DNA from: Cohnella rhizosphaerae | Lineage (GTDB): Bacteria; Bacillota; Bacilli; Paenibacillales; Paenibacillaceae | Assembly: GCF_029525575.1 (NCBI RefSeq) | Contig: NZ_JAPDIA010000007.1 | Coordinates: 806,001-870,000, forward strand | Direction: 5' to 3' | Length of the DNA: 64,000 bases | Shown: piece by piece, positions 45,386 to 55,640 of the stretch | How positions within the stretch are numbered: position 1 is the first letter of the stretch | How the letters are laid out: the number at the start of each line of letters is the position of its first letter | Notes under the pieces: generated by a model | Database searches by the model: none | What the model saw: the letters and a program-made list of their open reading frames with translations, nothing else | Told to the model about the DNA's origin: nothing | Position numbers and translations under genes: made by a program

Positions 45386-47755
45386 TTATTGTTGTTGCTC
45401 CAGCATGCCGTAGTAGCGTCCCATCCAGTAAGGGAGCAGGAACCACGTGCCGCTCAGCGCCGAGCCGGACGCATAGCTGACCGGATTGTACTGCACCTTG
45501 GTGTAGTCGACGTAGTCGTTGTTCAGCACGGTCGCGTTCGTGTAATTCGTGAATGCCGCGAACGGACTCGAATTGAATTTGTGAACTTGGCGCTCGTCCG
45601 GCGGCAGCGGGCGGTTCGTCGATACGACCCCTTTGCGGTCCCCGCTGATTTTCGTATAGTCGCGATAGTTGAAGTACTGGACGAGGAGCGCATCGGCGCG
45701 CATACTGTTGTTGACCGGGAAATTGATCGGGTATTGCGGCATGCGGGAGAGCGCCCACGCGGCCGTATCCAGCTGTGCGTCCGTCCGCTCCGGATACGTT
45801 TTCTGATACAGATAGATGTAAAACGGATTCTGCTCGTCCTTCATGTTCGCCCACCATTGATCGAACACTTCGCGGAGCGTCTTGACCCGATCGGAGTTCG
45901 GATCCTCGTTCATCTCGATGTCGATGAGCGGCAGGTACGCCATCGCGAACAGATTCTCGTCGGAAAAGTTGACGGCTAGTCTCCAGTTCCCGCTCGCATG
46001 GATGGCGCTGTTGATGTCCGGGTAATCGTCGAAGTCGCTCGACAGCACGTTTTTCTTGCGCTCGATGTACTGCTTCATGATATCGACGTAGCCGATGCCG
46101 TTCGTCGCGTCGAAGTAGCTGGCGTCGTTGTTGTCGTAGCTGCCGCCGTCGGCGCGCGGCTCCCACAGCTTGCGGTAGACTTCCTGGAACAGCGCGTTGT
46201 CTGCGCCGTAGTTCGCCGGATCGAGCGAGGTCAGATGGATCGCCGTCTTGACGAAGCTCACGATCTCGTCCGCATTGACGTCGCTCTCGTACCCGCCTTC
46301 GTATTCGCCGGGCGGTACGCCTTCGGTGTTGAGGGTGTAGTCGATCTGCGGGGCGAAATAAGTGGCGTTCCACCGCGCCCAGGTCGTCGGATTGCCGGTC
46401 GCGTCGATCATCGCGAAGCCGTGCGTCACGATGCCCTTGACGATCCGGTCGGCGAACTTGATCGCCAGCGCCTTGAGATGATCGTCCTCGGCGCCGGTGC
46501 CGTCGAACAGATAGTTCGCGGCGAAGTAGAGCAGCGCCATCTGTCCGTTCACTTCGTCGGAGGATGTGTCCGCCTTGTAGATGACCTTGTAGTCGTTCTG
46601 GTTGCCGCCGTACAGCTCCGCAAGCGCCGGGTCGACCTCCTCGACGATCGGCGACTTCAGCCGCCAGACGACGCTGCCGTCGCTTTTGCTCTTGATGACC
46701 GGGAAGGTGCCCTTGTCGCCGTAGTCGGCGTCGTAGGCGCGGCCCGTGGCGGCCAGGTACGCCGCCTTGGCTTCGGCGACGAGTGCCGGATCGGTAATTT
46801 CAAGCTCGTCTTTTTTCTGGGCGTCCGACGTGTCGACGGCGATGCCGTAAACGGCGCCGTTCACCGACTCCTTTTTGAACCAGAAGCCGTTCGGCTGCGC
46901 ATTGCCCTCCATGATATAGGAGCGGGCGATGAAGCCGTCGCCGCGTCCGGAGACTTGCGCGAGCAGCATGACGGCCTTCGCCGCGCGCGTCGCGTCCGCC
47001 TTGGCCGCAGCCGTCTCGGCCGCGTCGCCCAGCTGCTTGGCGGTCAAATACCGATAGATCTCGCCGATCGCGTACTCGCTCGTCCACAAGCCGTCGTTGT
47101 CGTTGGTCGTCGGTGAGCCGGTATACGTCCGGCCGCTGCGGGTAAACGCGACGTCCTCGCCGATCATGCCGTAGCGGTCGTTCACTGCCTTGGTCCACTG
47201 CTCGTACGTATCCGCCTTGTCCTTGAGCGAACGCATCGTCATCCGGATATGCACGATGCCCTTGCCGTTGCGTACCCAGACGCCGTGGTCGCCGTCCGCA
47301 TACAAGCCGGCGACCTGATCGTCGCCTCCATAAAGGTAGCGGGGGCCGGTGAAGTATTGCGTGTAGTCCCGGCTGTCGCGCTCCTTGACATTGATGCGCT
47401 GCAATCCCTTTTTCGTGCCGATCCACAGCGTATCGCCGTCCCGGGCGAACGCGGTCACGTTGTCCGCGCCGATCGTCTTGACGATCTCAAGCTGGTCGGG
47501 AATCGCGAGCGAGGCATCCAGGCCGCTCAGCACCGCCGCCCGCTGCGTGTCGTTCAAGTCGGTCGTCGCATTGAATTCGGCGAAGCTGTAATAGTCCATC
47601 TGCTTCTGATACGTATCGCCGATGACGGCGGCCGTGTAGGCAGCGGTCGGCGGCGGGCCGCCGCTGCCGGCGAGCGCCTGCAGCGGAGAGACCAGGGCGA
47701 ACAGCAGAACGGCGGGAATGGCTTTTAAGCTTCCGGCATACTTTTTCACGCGCAA
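45386..47755 (-). CDS. Secreted protein with propeller-like N-terminus and alpha/alpha-toroid-like body
   Basis: This protein of about 789 aa has a signal peptide (KKYAGSLKAIPAVLLFALVSPLQALA). I prefer TTG 47755, 9 nt after GGAGG; ATG 47764 abuts that site and GTG 47749 is also possible. Residues about 70-165 hold two blades like the Reg_prop repeat (TLWIGTKKGLQRINV, HGVWVRNGKGIVHIRM). The rest is alpha-helical with repeated WTSEYAIGEIYRYL and WARWNATYFAPQ segments, resembling (alpha/alpha)-toroid hydrolases or lyases. No catalytic residues can be assigned. The blade module is also found at the C-terminus of the upstream gene's product. Confidence 0.7.
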   Translation of the reverse strand: MRVKKYAGSLKAIPAVLLFALVSPLQALAGSGGPPPTAAYTAAVIGDTYQKQMDYYSFAEFNATTDLNDTQRAAVLSGLDASLAIPDQLEIVKTIGADNVTAFARDGDTLWIGTKKGLQRINVKERDSRDYTQYFTGPRYLYGGDDQVAGLYADGDHGVWVRNGKGIVHIRMTMRSLKDKADTYEQWTKAVNDRYGMIGEDVAFTRSGRTYTGSPTTNDNDGLWTSEYAIGEIYRYLTAKQLGDAAETAAAKADATRAAKAVMLLAQVSGRGDGFIARSYIMEGNAQPNGFWFKKESVNGAVYGIAVDTSDAQKKDELEITDPALVAEAKAAYLAATGRAYDADYGDKGTFPVIKSKSDGSVVWRLKSPIVEEVDPALAELYGGNQNDYKVIYKADTSSDEVNGQMALLYFAANYLFDGTGAEDDHLKALAIKFADRIVKGIVTHGFAMIDATGNPTTWARWNATYFAPQIDYTLNTEGVPPGEYEGGYESDVNADEIVSFVKTAIHLTSLDPANYGADNALFQEVYRKLWEPRADGGSYDNNDASYFDATNGIGYVDIMKQYIERKKNVLSSDFDDYPDINSAIHASGNWRLAVNFSDENLFAMAYLPLIDIEMNEDPNSDRVKTLREVFDQWWANMKDEQNPFYIYLYQKTYPERTDAQLDTAAWALSRMPQYPINFPVNNSMRADALLVQYFNYRDYTKISGDRKGVVSTNRPLPPDERQVHKFNSSPFAAFTNYTNATVLNNDYVDYTKVQYNPVSYASGSALSGTWFLLPYWMGRYYGMLEQQQ

Positions 47756-47782
47756 CGGTTCCATCCTCCTGTCGGTTGATTG

Positions 47783-50700
47783 TTACTGATAGCGAATGCT
47801 GGAGACGCCTTGGTCCGTCAGTACCCACAGCTCGCGATCGGAAGCCAGCAGCGCCCGGATCGTACCCTTGAAGTACTTGTCCTCCGCATAAATCTGCGTC
47901 TGGCTCGCGTCCGAAGCGTATACGTCGAACCGCTTCAGCGTCGTGCCGGAGGCTGTCCACATGTACCCCGCCGCGTCGAAAAGGTTGACGCTGCCGCTCG
48001 TTCCGGCGAGGGCCAGCGCGGATGGCTGATAGCCGTACGTATAGTCGACCGTCTTCGTGCCGGCCAGTACCTGCGCATACTCCCGCAGCGCTTGCGGCAC
48101 CGTGGCGTCGGTCGTGTCGTAGAACTTGACGGTTCCGATCGGCAGCGTTTTTTGGAACGCCTGGTAGTGCGCGGCGACCTCGCTTGCGCCGAGTGCGCGG
48201 GAGTAGATCTTGACTTCGCCGATCGTGCCCTCGAAGTCGTGGATCACGTCGCCGTAAGCTTCGATATCGCCGCCGATGATCAGGTCGTTGTCTTCGTTGA
48301 TCGGCAGCGGCCCGGAAGTCGCGTTGCTGCCCGCGGCCGTCCCGTTAACGTAGAGCTTGATCGTGCCGCCGGCATAGTCGTGCGCCGCGTCCCCTTCGTA
48401 GACGGCAGTGAGATAGACGAGCTTGCCTTTGACATCGGCCATCGCGCCCGATTCCGCCGGGTCCTTCGAATTTTGGGTGTCGAACACGAATTTGCGGTCC
48501 TCGGCCGAATAGTAGAGGGCGTAGCCGCCATCCTCGTACGTGCCCAGGATGTGGTACTCGTCCTTGGACAAGTCGCTGTCATTCGAGATCGAGACCGCGG
48601 CTTCGATCGTCAAGGCATCCTGCGTGAACAGGCTGCTGTTGTATCCGACGCGCGCCACCGAGCTTGGCTTGCCTCTCGAACCGTCGCCGTCCAGCACGAG
48701 CGCCTGCTTGCCGAACAGGGAGTCGCTTTGCACCTTGGCGTGGTTTTCCAGTACGGCATCGTTTTTGTTCAGCGTGCTATCCTTGACGGACGTGCCGGCC
48801 ACATCCGTAAAGTCGATGTTCAGCACGTCCGGGGCGCTTGCGTCGTATCCGGTTCCTGCGCTTGCCGTCTTGAATGTGGAGACGAGCGCTGCGGATTCCT
48901 TTCCGTAAGCGTCCAGCGCTTTGACCGATACCGTGTAGTCGGTGTTCGGCTTGAGACCCTTCGCCGAGAAGGCGTGCGTCGAGGCCTCTTCGTACGGCGA
49001 GATGACCGAAGGCGCGCCGAGGAGCTTGCCGTTCACCGTGACGATATACGAATCGACCTTGGTGTCGTCGGCTGCCTTGGGCCAGGTCAGCGTGGCTGAA
49101 GAGGCGCCGACGGAAGAGACATTCAGCTTCGCGCCGGAGGCGAATGCGGGCGTCGCCGTATCCGTCGAATATTTCCGCGCGGATTGAACCGGCGAAGCCA
49201 GATCGATCGCGTACGGCGTGCCGATGACCGCGCCCTGCTTGTCCAATTCTCTTCGCTCGATGACGACCTTGTCGTCGTAAACTTTGACCAGCAAGCCCTG
49301 GGATACGGTCTTATCCAAGTAAATGTCGCTGTCGTTGCCGTAGCCGCCGGCCTGGACGAAGGCGGTGGAGCCGTCGTTCACCCGAATGAACCCGTCGTCC
49401 GCGTTAATCGTGTTCGGATGCTCCAGCGTGTAATGCGTGTGGCCGGTAAAGAGCATGGCGTTCGGATAGGCGGCCATGACGGCTTTGAATTTGGCGTATT
49501 CGGCCGGATTGTTCCAGCCCGCGCCTTCGCTGCCGTACGTGGTGTTTTTGTACGGATAGTGCATCAGGACGAAGACCGGTTTTTTGGGGTCCGCCGGATT
49601 TCCCTTTTCGTCCGTCGCGATCTCTTTTTTTGAGCCACGCGTACTTGGCGTCCGACATCGCGCTCCGGTCGTGGTCGACGACGATGAAGTGGTAGCCCTT
49701 AACCCATGTATCGTAAAAGACGCCTGCATTTTCAGTCGCCTTGTCGACGTTTTCCACGATATTTCCGTTCGCGTCCATGCCTGTCTTCTCGTAAAAACGT
49801 TTGGCTGCGGCGTATTTGTCGCCGCCGAGCTCGTCGCCCGCCGCATAATATTCGTGATTGCCGGGGGCGATGATCGCTTTGGCGCCCTTCGGCTTGTTGG
49901 CGTTCAGGATGCGCATCGCGCTGTCGTATTGGGCAATCGTGCCCGCATCCGTCATATCGCCGTCGACGACGATCGCGTCATAGCCGCCGAGCGACCGGTA
50001 CGTCTGAAGCGCCTGCTCGAACTTGCCGGCTCCGTCCACGGAGACGTCTTCGATCCCGACATGCGTATCGCTCACGACGGGGAACGTCAGAAGCGGCTCG
50101 GCGTCAGGAGTGTTGCCGCCGCCGTTCGATCCGTTGCCGTTCGATCCATTGCCGTTCGACCCGTTGCCATTAGATCCATTGCCGTTCGATCCCCCCGTTG
50201 CTGCCCGAGCCGCCTGGCGTCGATCCGCCGTTCCCCGGCGTCGAACCTCCCGGGTTAGAGCCGTTGTGCGTTCCTTTTTCCATCCTGGCTTTTTCAAGCA
50301 GGACGACCGCTTCTGCTCGTGTGAGGGAAGCGAGGGGCTTGAACGAGCCGTCGGCATAGCCGCCGATGAGACGAAGCTTGACGAGGGCGCCCACGGCTCC
50401 GCGGCTCCAGCCGGCGATGGAGGCTTTGTCCGTGAACGGGAGCGCGACGCTCGCGCCGGAGGCGGTGTCCAGCCCGAATATGCGGGCGAGCATGACCGCC
50501 GCTTCCTGCCTGCTGACCGTGTTTTTGCTGCGAATCGTGCCGTCCTCGTAACCCGAAATGTAGCCGGCCTTGACCGCGATTCGGACATCCTTGTATGCCC
50601 AATTGGCCGGAGACAAGTCGGTGAAGCTCGCCTCGCCTGCATCGGCATAGCCGAGCGCCCGATTCGCCAGCGCCATCCATTCCGCCCGGGTGACGGGGCG

Positions 50701-50913
50701 ATTCGGCTCCAGCTTGCCGCTCGCGTCCCCTTTCAGCAGCCCGCTTTGCGCCCAGCTTTCCAGCGTGCTCTCCGCCCAATTGCCCTTGATGTCGGAGGCT
50801 TGCGCAGGGGTTGCCAGCGCGGAGCCCGCAGGTCCCGCCCCGATCAGGGCGACCGCCAGGGCCGCTGCCGCGAGACGGCGAACCGGCCGCGCGGCGGTAT
50901 TGCCGACTGTCAT
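47783..50913 (-). CDS. SLH-anchored metallophosphoesterase with FN3 and LamG-like domains (two frameshifts)
   Basis: The reconstructed surface protein is about 1042 aa. ATG 50913 is preferred over ATG 50919 on ribosome-site spacing. Domains in order: signal peptide; three SLH repeats (about 40-210; IKGNWAESTLESWAQSGLL, ITGYADGSFKP-type ends), which bind pyruvylated wall polymer; a Gly/Ser/Asn linker; a calcineurin-like phosphoesterase with SDTHVG, GDMTDAG, GNHEYY and GHTHY; a fibronectin type III domain; a LamG/concanavalin-like domain; and a C-terminal propeller-like module (LWVLTDQGVSSIRYQ). Extra bases in C6 50191-50196 and T7 49625-49631 break the frame. Repair gives NGGSNGNGS and AWLKKEIATDEKG. 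The phosphoester substrate is unknown. Confidence 0.85.
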
Positions 50914-51106
50914 ATCCATTCCTCCCGCATTGATGATATTTTGCTATCTTCATCATAGGAGGCGGGGCGCCTTTCGAGGACTACAGCATATGACGAGGTC
51001 GTTTATCTTCGGCGTGCGGCTATCGCCGCGCATTAAGCGCCTGTAAGGCGAATGTCAACGGGGGGTTAAAGAACGTCGCGCCGTTTATCCGGACATGCCT
51101 TTTCGT

Positions 51107-52267
51107 TTATCCTTTGAGGTAGCGGGAGGGAGAGGTGCCGCGCGCTTTTTTGAACATGCGGGTGAATGAGCTCAGGTTCAGATAACCGAGCTTTTCGGAG
51201 ATTTCGGTCAGGGTTTTCCCGTTTCTCATCATGACGATGGCTTGCTCCGTTTTCTCGTGCACGACGAACTCGGTGAAGCTCATGCTGCTGACTTCTTTGA
51301 ACAGTCTGCTTAAGTAGCTGCTGTTGATGTAAAAGGCGTTCGCGATCTCCGCAAGCGTGATGTCCCGGTCCAGGTGGGTTTTGATATATTGCTTGATCAG
51401 CAAAACGATCTTGGCTTTGTCGCCGTCCGAGTTCGTCAGCGCGAGCGCTTGTTCCAGCCGTTCCAGCTCCGCGGCCAGCAGCGCTGCGGCATCCTCCAGC
51501 CGTTCGGACGCATAGATCCGGTCGACGAGCAGATGATCCGCCGCCTGTTGGCCGGCGAGCAGCTCGTCGCAGGCGGACCAGGAGCGGAACAAGAGCTCGG
51601 TCATCATGTTTTTGACGACATGGGGGTGCGCCAACGGCGGCTCGCGAAGCGCTTCCTCGAGCTCCCGGAGCTGCCGCCTGGCATCGGCGAAGCGCAGCGA
51701 CTCCAGGCTGGCGGCCAGCGGCTTGCGCCGCTTCAGCGCCGCTTCCGGCAGCGCCTCGAGCGTCGCCGCGTCGCCCGTCCCCTCCGGCGCGCCGTAAAAC
51801 GCGCGCTCCGCCGCTTCCCGCGCAGGGGCCGCGTCCGGCGCAGGCGCCTCGATCGCGGTCCGTCCCGCAAGCGCGGCGGCGGCTTCCTTTTCACGCGCCA
51901 GGTCGAGCGCCAGGCTTTGCAGAATCCCGCATAGCTCGTCCATATCCAGCGTGGACTTCAGGATGAAGTCGTGCACCTGAAGCTGGATCGCTTCTCGCAT
52001 ATACTTCATGTCCTGATGGCACGTCAGCATGACGAACCGTGCGTCCGCCCGCTTTCCTTTGGCGTAGCGCACGAACTGAAGGCCGTCCATCTTCGGCATC
52101 TCGATATCCACCAGCACGATATCGGGCAGATGGCGCTGGAACTGCTCGTAGGCTTCTTCTCCGTCCTGCGCCTCGCAGACGAGATCCATGCCGAGCTTGG
52201 CCCACGGGATCGTTTTGCGCAGGCCTAGCCTGACCAGAATTTCGTCTTCGGCGATCATGACTTTCAT
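51107..52267 (-). CDS. AraC-type response regulator, YesN-like
   Basis: This 386-aa regulator has a receiver domain with phospho-acceptor D54 (VLVDIEMPKMDG), acidic pocket EDE and K near FILKSTLD, a low-complexity Ala-rich middle region, and a C-terminal AraC pair of helix-turn-helices (ITLAEIANAFYINSSYLSRLF, LTEISEKLGYLNLSSFTRMFKK). It overlaps the kinase gene by 4 bp (ATGA). YesN-type regulators usually activate the adjacent carbohydrate genes, here the surface protein and ABC operon downstream on the same strand. Confidence 0.92.
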   Translation of the reverse strand: MKVMIAEDEILVRLGLRKTIPWAKLGMDLVCEAQDGEEAYEQFQRHLPDIVLVDIEMPKMDGLQFVRYAKGKRADARFVMLTCHQDMKYMREAIQLQVHDFILKSTLDMDELCGILQSLALDLAREKEAAAALAGRTAIEAPAPDAAPAREAAERAFYGAPEGTGDAATLEALPEAALKRRKPLAASLESLRFADARRQLRELEEALREPPLAHPHVVKNMMTELLFRSWSACDELLAGQQAADHLLVDRIYASERLEDAAALLAAELERLEQALALTNSDGDKAKIVLLIKQYIKTHLDRDITLAEIANAFYINSSYLSRLFKEVSSMSFTEFVVHEKTEQAIVMMRNGKTLTEISEKLGYLNLSSFTRMFKKARGTSPSRYLKG

Positions 52268-54085
52268 GACGGCATTCCCTCCATCTTCTGCTCGGCCGGC
52301 CGATAGGGCAGGGAGAGCTTCACTGTTGTGTATGCGCCGGGCGCGCTGTCGATCTCAAGGCCGTATGGCGAACCGTATTCCAGCCGCAAGCCGCTGCCGC
52401 AGGTTGGCGAGGCTCAGCCCGCCCGGGCTCCCGCGCCCGCCTCGCCTTCCCGGGCCGCGGGCGCCGGCGAGAGCTGCGGGGCCGATGCCTTTGCCGTTGT
52501 CCGCGATAATGAGCGCGAGGTCGCCTCCGCGGACGCGCGCCTCGATCCGCAGCAGCGGCTCGCCCTCGAACGGCGCGGCAAACCCGTGCACGATCGCATT
52601 TTCTAAGAGCGGCTGCACCGTAAACTTCGGGATCTCCGCGCGCAGCGCGGCCGCATCGACGTCCAGCTCGACGCGATACGTCCGCATGGCGCGGATCTCC
52701 TGGAATTTAACGAAGCTCATCGCATATTCGATCTCATCCTCGAGCGTACTGTACAGCACGTCGGTGTTGCGCAGCGTATAGTCGAGCATCCGCGTCAGGG
52801 AGAGGAGCGCTTCGGCCATCGTCGGGTCGCCGCGCAGCATCGCCATGAACCGCAGCGCGTTCAGCGAGTTGTGCCAGAAGTGGGGGCGCATCTGCTCCTG
52901 CAGCCGCTGCAGCTCCAGCATCCTTTTTTCCGTTTCGCCGCGCCGGATCGTCTCGACCTGCTCCCGGATTTTCCCGAGAAACCGGTGAATGCCGCTGTTC
53001 AGCGTCTCGATCTCCTTAAAGCCGTGATAGCGGTAAATATCGGGCTGCATGCCATCGCCGTCCGATTGCTCGACGATTCGGGACAGCCGGCGGATCGGCA
53101 TCGTCACCTTCCTGTGCAGGACGGCGAAGAAGACGGCGATGAACAGGATCGAGACGCCCGTCGTGAGCGCCGTGATGCGCCAGGTGCCGACGCTGCTCGC
53201 ATGGAGCGCGTTCGGCGGGAGAAGCGAAGCCATCGTCCAGGGCGTCGAGGCGACCTGCATGTACAGCAGGCGATACGGGCGTCCGGATAGGCGGATATCG
53301 ACGGTTCCTTCGTCCGCGCGGGTGTCTTTGATCGTCCGGTAGATGTCACGAAGGGAAGAGGGACGAGCGGCGATATCGCCCGTCAGCCGCTCGCTGTGGA
53401 AGAGCGTCGTCTCTTCGTCGCCGGAGAACAGGAATATCGGATTGTCCGCATTGATCTGCGCCCGGTCCAGCAGACGTTCGATAAGCGTGCCGTTCAGTTC
53501 GATCACGAGCAGGCCGAGCGAACGGTTGTTTTGAATGATGTTTTTGCTGACGTACAGGGCGGCTTCGGCGTGCGAGGCGATGTGGTAGTCGGAAGAGACG
53601 TTCCAGTGAAGAAAGTTGTTGTCGAGGGCGACGCGGTTTTCGAACCAGGGGAAATTCGATACGGTGCGAAGGAGCTGCTGTTCTTCCTCCGCATTGACCG
53701 CGGGATAGGCGTAGACGCGCTGCCGGCTGTCGAACACTTGGATGTTGACGGGCAGCCGGAGGTGGTAATATTCCGCGAACGCGCTCAGCTGCCGCTCCGT
53801 ATTCGATTTCGCGTCGGACCGCAGCGATTCGATCAGCGCGGGATGGTTCGAGAGCGTCCTGGCAAAGTCGTCGATATAATTCAGGTAGTTGGACAAGTTG
53901 ACCGATACCGAATCCATGTTCTCGGCGATCAGCTTGGCGTACTGGTCCTCGATCGTCCTGGTCGACTGCCTGCTGACGATATAGCCTTGCAAGGAAGTCA
54001 GGAACAGCAGGAACAGCGAGATCAGGATGAAGAGCAGCAGCTTCCAGCTGGCGAAGAGGGAGCGAATTCCGTGTTTCCAGTTCAT
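52264..54085 (-). CDS. Sensor histidine kinase, YesM-like (frameshifted near 3' end)
   Basis: This kinase is about 606 aa, starting at ATG 54085 (MNWKHGIRSLFASWK) behind GGGAG. A large extracytoplasmic sensor domain lies between two membrane helices, then HAMP, then the His_kinase family 8 domain with QEQMRPHFWHNSLNALRF (phospho-His), VQPLLENAIVHG (N box) and ADNGKGIGP (G box). One extra base at 52388-52389 (CTT for CT) truncates it. Repair gives RQRLRLEYGSPYGLEIDSAP and an ATGA junction with the regulator. The signal is probably a sugar or a bound sugar-binding protein. Confidence 0.9.
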
Positions 54086-54204
54086 GGCGCGTTCTCCCTT
54101 ATCCGCATAAAGGTTGGCGTGTGGGCCGGCTTTATTATAGTAGACGAATATTATCGCAATGTTTTGCGAACGCCCGATCCGGCGGAGGAGACGCAACGGC
54201 GCAC

Positions 54205-54249
54205 GAAAAAAGCACAGCCGCCAGCGTATTTCGCGGGTCTGTGCTTTTC
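54205..54249 (-). terminator. Terminator of the CDF gene
   Basis: On the minus strand AAAGCACAG and CTGTGCTTT form a stem ending in a run of six T. Confidence 0.8.
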
Positions 54250-54283
54250 GCTTAAGTCGGCGTCGGGCCTGTTCGCTTGCGCG

Positions 54284-55177
54284 CTATTCTCCCTCGTTCC
54301 ACGGGTTCATATGGACGAGCACCTCGACGACGTCGGGATCGCTGTCCATGATGCGGCGCTTGAGCGCGCGGCCGATATCGTGGCCCTGCTGGATCGTGTA
54401 ATGGCTCGGAATGCCCACGCGCACGTCGACTATGATATAGTGGCCGTGCTCGCGGGCGCGGACGCGGTCGATGCGGCGGATCTCGGACTCGCCGGCGATC
54501 ACCTTCTCGTACAGCGCGAGCTTGCCGGGCGCGACATTCCGCTCCATCAGGATGTCGATGGCGTCGGTGCCCATCTCGTAGGCCAGCTTGAGAACGAGCA
54601 GCGAGACGACGATGCCCGCCACGGGGTCGCCGTAAGCGGCCCAGGACCAATCGAGCCGTTCGCCGATATAAGCCAGTCCGAGGCCGATCACGGCGGCCAG
54701 CGAGGCGTATACGTCCGCAAGATGATCGTAGGCGGTGGCGAGCACGCTTTTGCTGTTGACCGCGCGCCCGACGCGAATGGTGTAAACGTAAAGCGCCTGC
54801 TTCCAGACGAGCGATACGACGGCGGCTGTCAGCGGTAGCAGGCTCACGCTCTCCGGCGGCTCGCGAAGCGTCAGGACGGCGTGATAGCCGATCCATAGCG
54901 CGGCGATCGCCAGGATGACGGCGACGAGCGCGGAGGCGACGACCTCCGCCTTGCCGTGTCCGTAGGGGTGCTCGTCGTCCGCAGGCTTCTTCGACACCAT
55001 GGACGAGGTCAGCGCCGCCACGGTGGCGATGATGTCGCCGGCGTTGTGGATGCCGTCCGCGACGAGGACGGGGCTCGCGAACAACAGGCCGACGACGATC
55101 TTGAGGATGGTGAGCGCGATATTGCTCACAAGGCTGATCCAGATGGAGATCAGCCCTGCGTTTGCTTTAGAGGTCAA
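54284..55177 (-). CDS. Cation diffusion facilitator family transporter
   Basis: The 297-aa metal/proton antiporter starts at TTG 55177 (LTSKANAGLISIWISLVSN), 9 nt after AAAAGGAG. An ATG at 55222 has no ribosome site. Six membrane helices carry the metal-site motifs ADGIHNAGD and TAYDHLADVYAS, with DDEHPYGHGK in the cytoplasmic loop. A cytoplasmic C-terminal domain (YIIVDVRVGIPSHYTIQQGHDI) follows. The pattern matches the MneP/MneS and FieF side of the family, exporting Mn(II) or Fe(II). The metal is not proven by sequence. Confidence 0.9.
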   Translation of the reverse strand: MTSKANAGLISIWISLVSNIALTILKIVVGLLFASPVLVADGIHNAGDIIATVAALTSSMVSKKPADDEHPYGHGKAEVVASALVAVILAIAALWIGYHAVLTLREPPESVSLLPLTAAVVSLVWKQALYVYTIRVGRAVNSKSVLATAYDHLADVYASLAAVIGLGLAYIGERLDWSWAAYGDPVAGIVVSLLVLKLAYEMGTDAIDILMERNVAPGKLALYEKVIAGESEIRRIDRVRAREHGHYIIVDVRVGIPSHYTIQQGHDIGRALKRRIMDSDPDVVEVLVHMNPWNEGE

Positions 55178-55550
55178 CGGCGATGGCTCCTTTTGCCGAT
55201 CATTGTTCCGATATTTTATCATAGCGCCGCGCGCCATGCCTAATTCGCAAAACGAAGCTTGCATCGGAGGCGTGCCGGGACGAATCCGGCGCGAAAATAA
55301 AGAGTCGTCCCGGGCAGGTGGAGGCTCGGAACGATTTGCGATTGAGGATGAAGCTGAATGGCGGGATCGCGATCAAGTTTGTGTTATGTTTATGTTATGT
55401 AAGTGAGATCATGTACACAAAGTTCGGTTTCGGATCGTAAATTCGTGCTTAGGTTTCGTTTTGTTGTATAAAATCCACTCATTTATAACGTTTTAAGGGA
55501 GATATGCGTTAGATCATTCGTTAAAATTGTTTATTTTATGTAAAAAAACA
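55178..55550. other. Divergent intergenic region
   Basis: The region between the CDF gene and the ATP-grasp gene holds no credible coding sequence. It becomes AT-rich from about 55380, and direct TTTATG/TTATGT repeats occur at 55385-55400. Confidence 0.5.
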
Positions 55551-55579
55551 TTGACATGTAATGCGCGCGGGAATATGAT
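55551..55579 (+). promoter_or_regulatory. Sigma-A promoter of the ATP-grasp/alpha-E/transglutaminase operon
   Basis: A perfect TTGACA (55551-55556) and TATGAT (55574-55579) are separated by 17 bp. This rules out start codons before about 55590 for the downstream gene. Confidence 0.85.
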
Positions 55580-55640
55580 TCATGTAACAACGGTTGCCGA
55601 CAGGCAAGCGCCTATCGCCGGACCCCGCCCGAAGGGAGGA

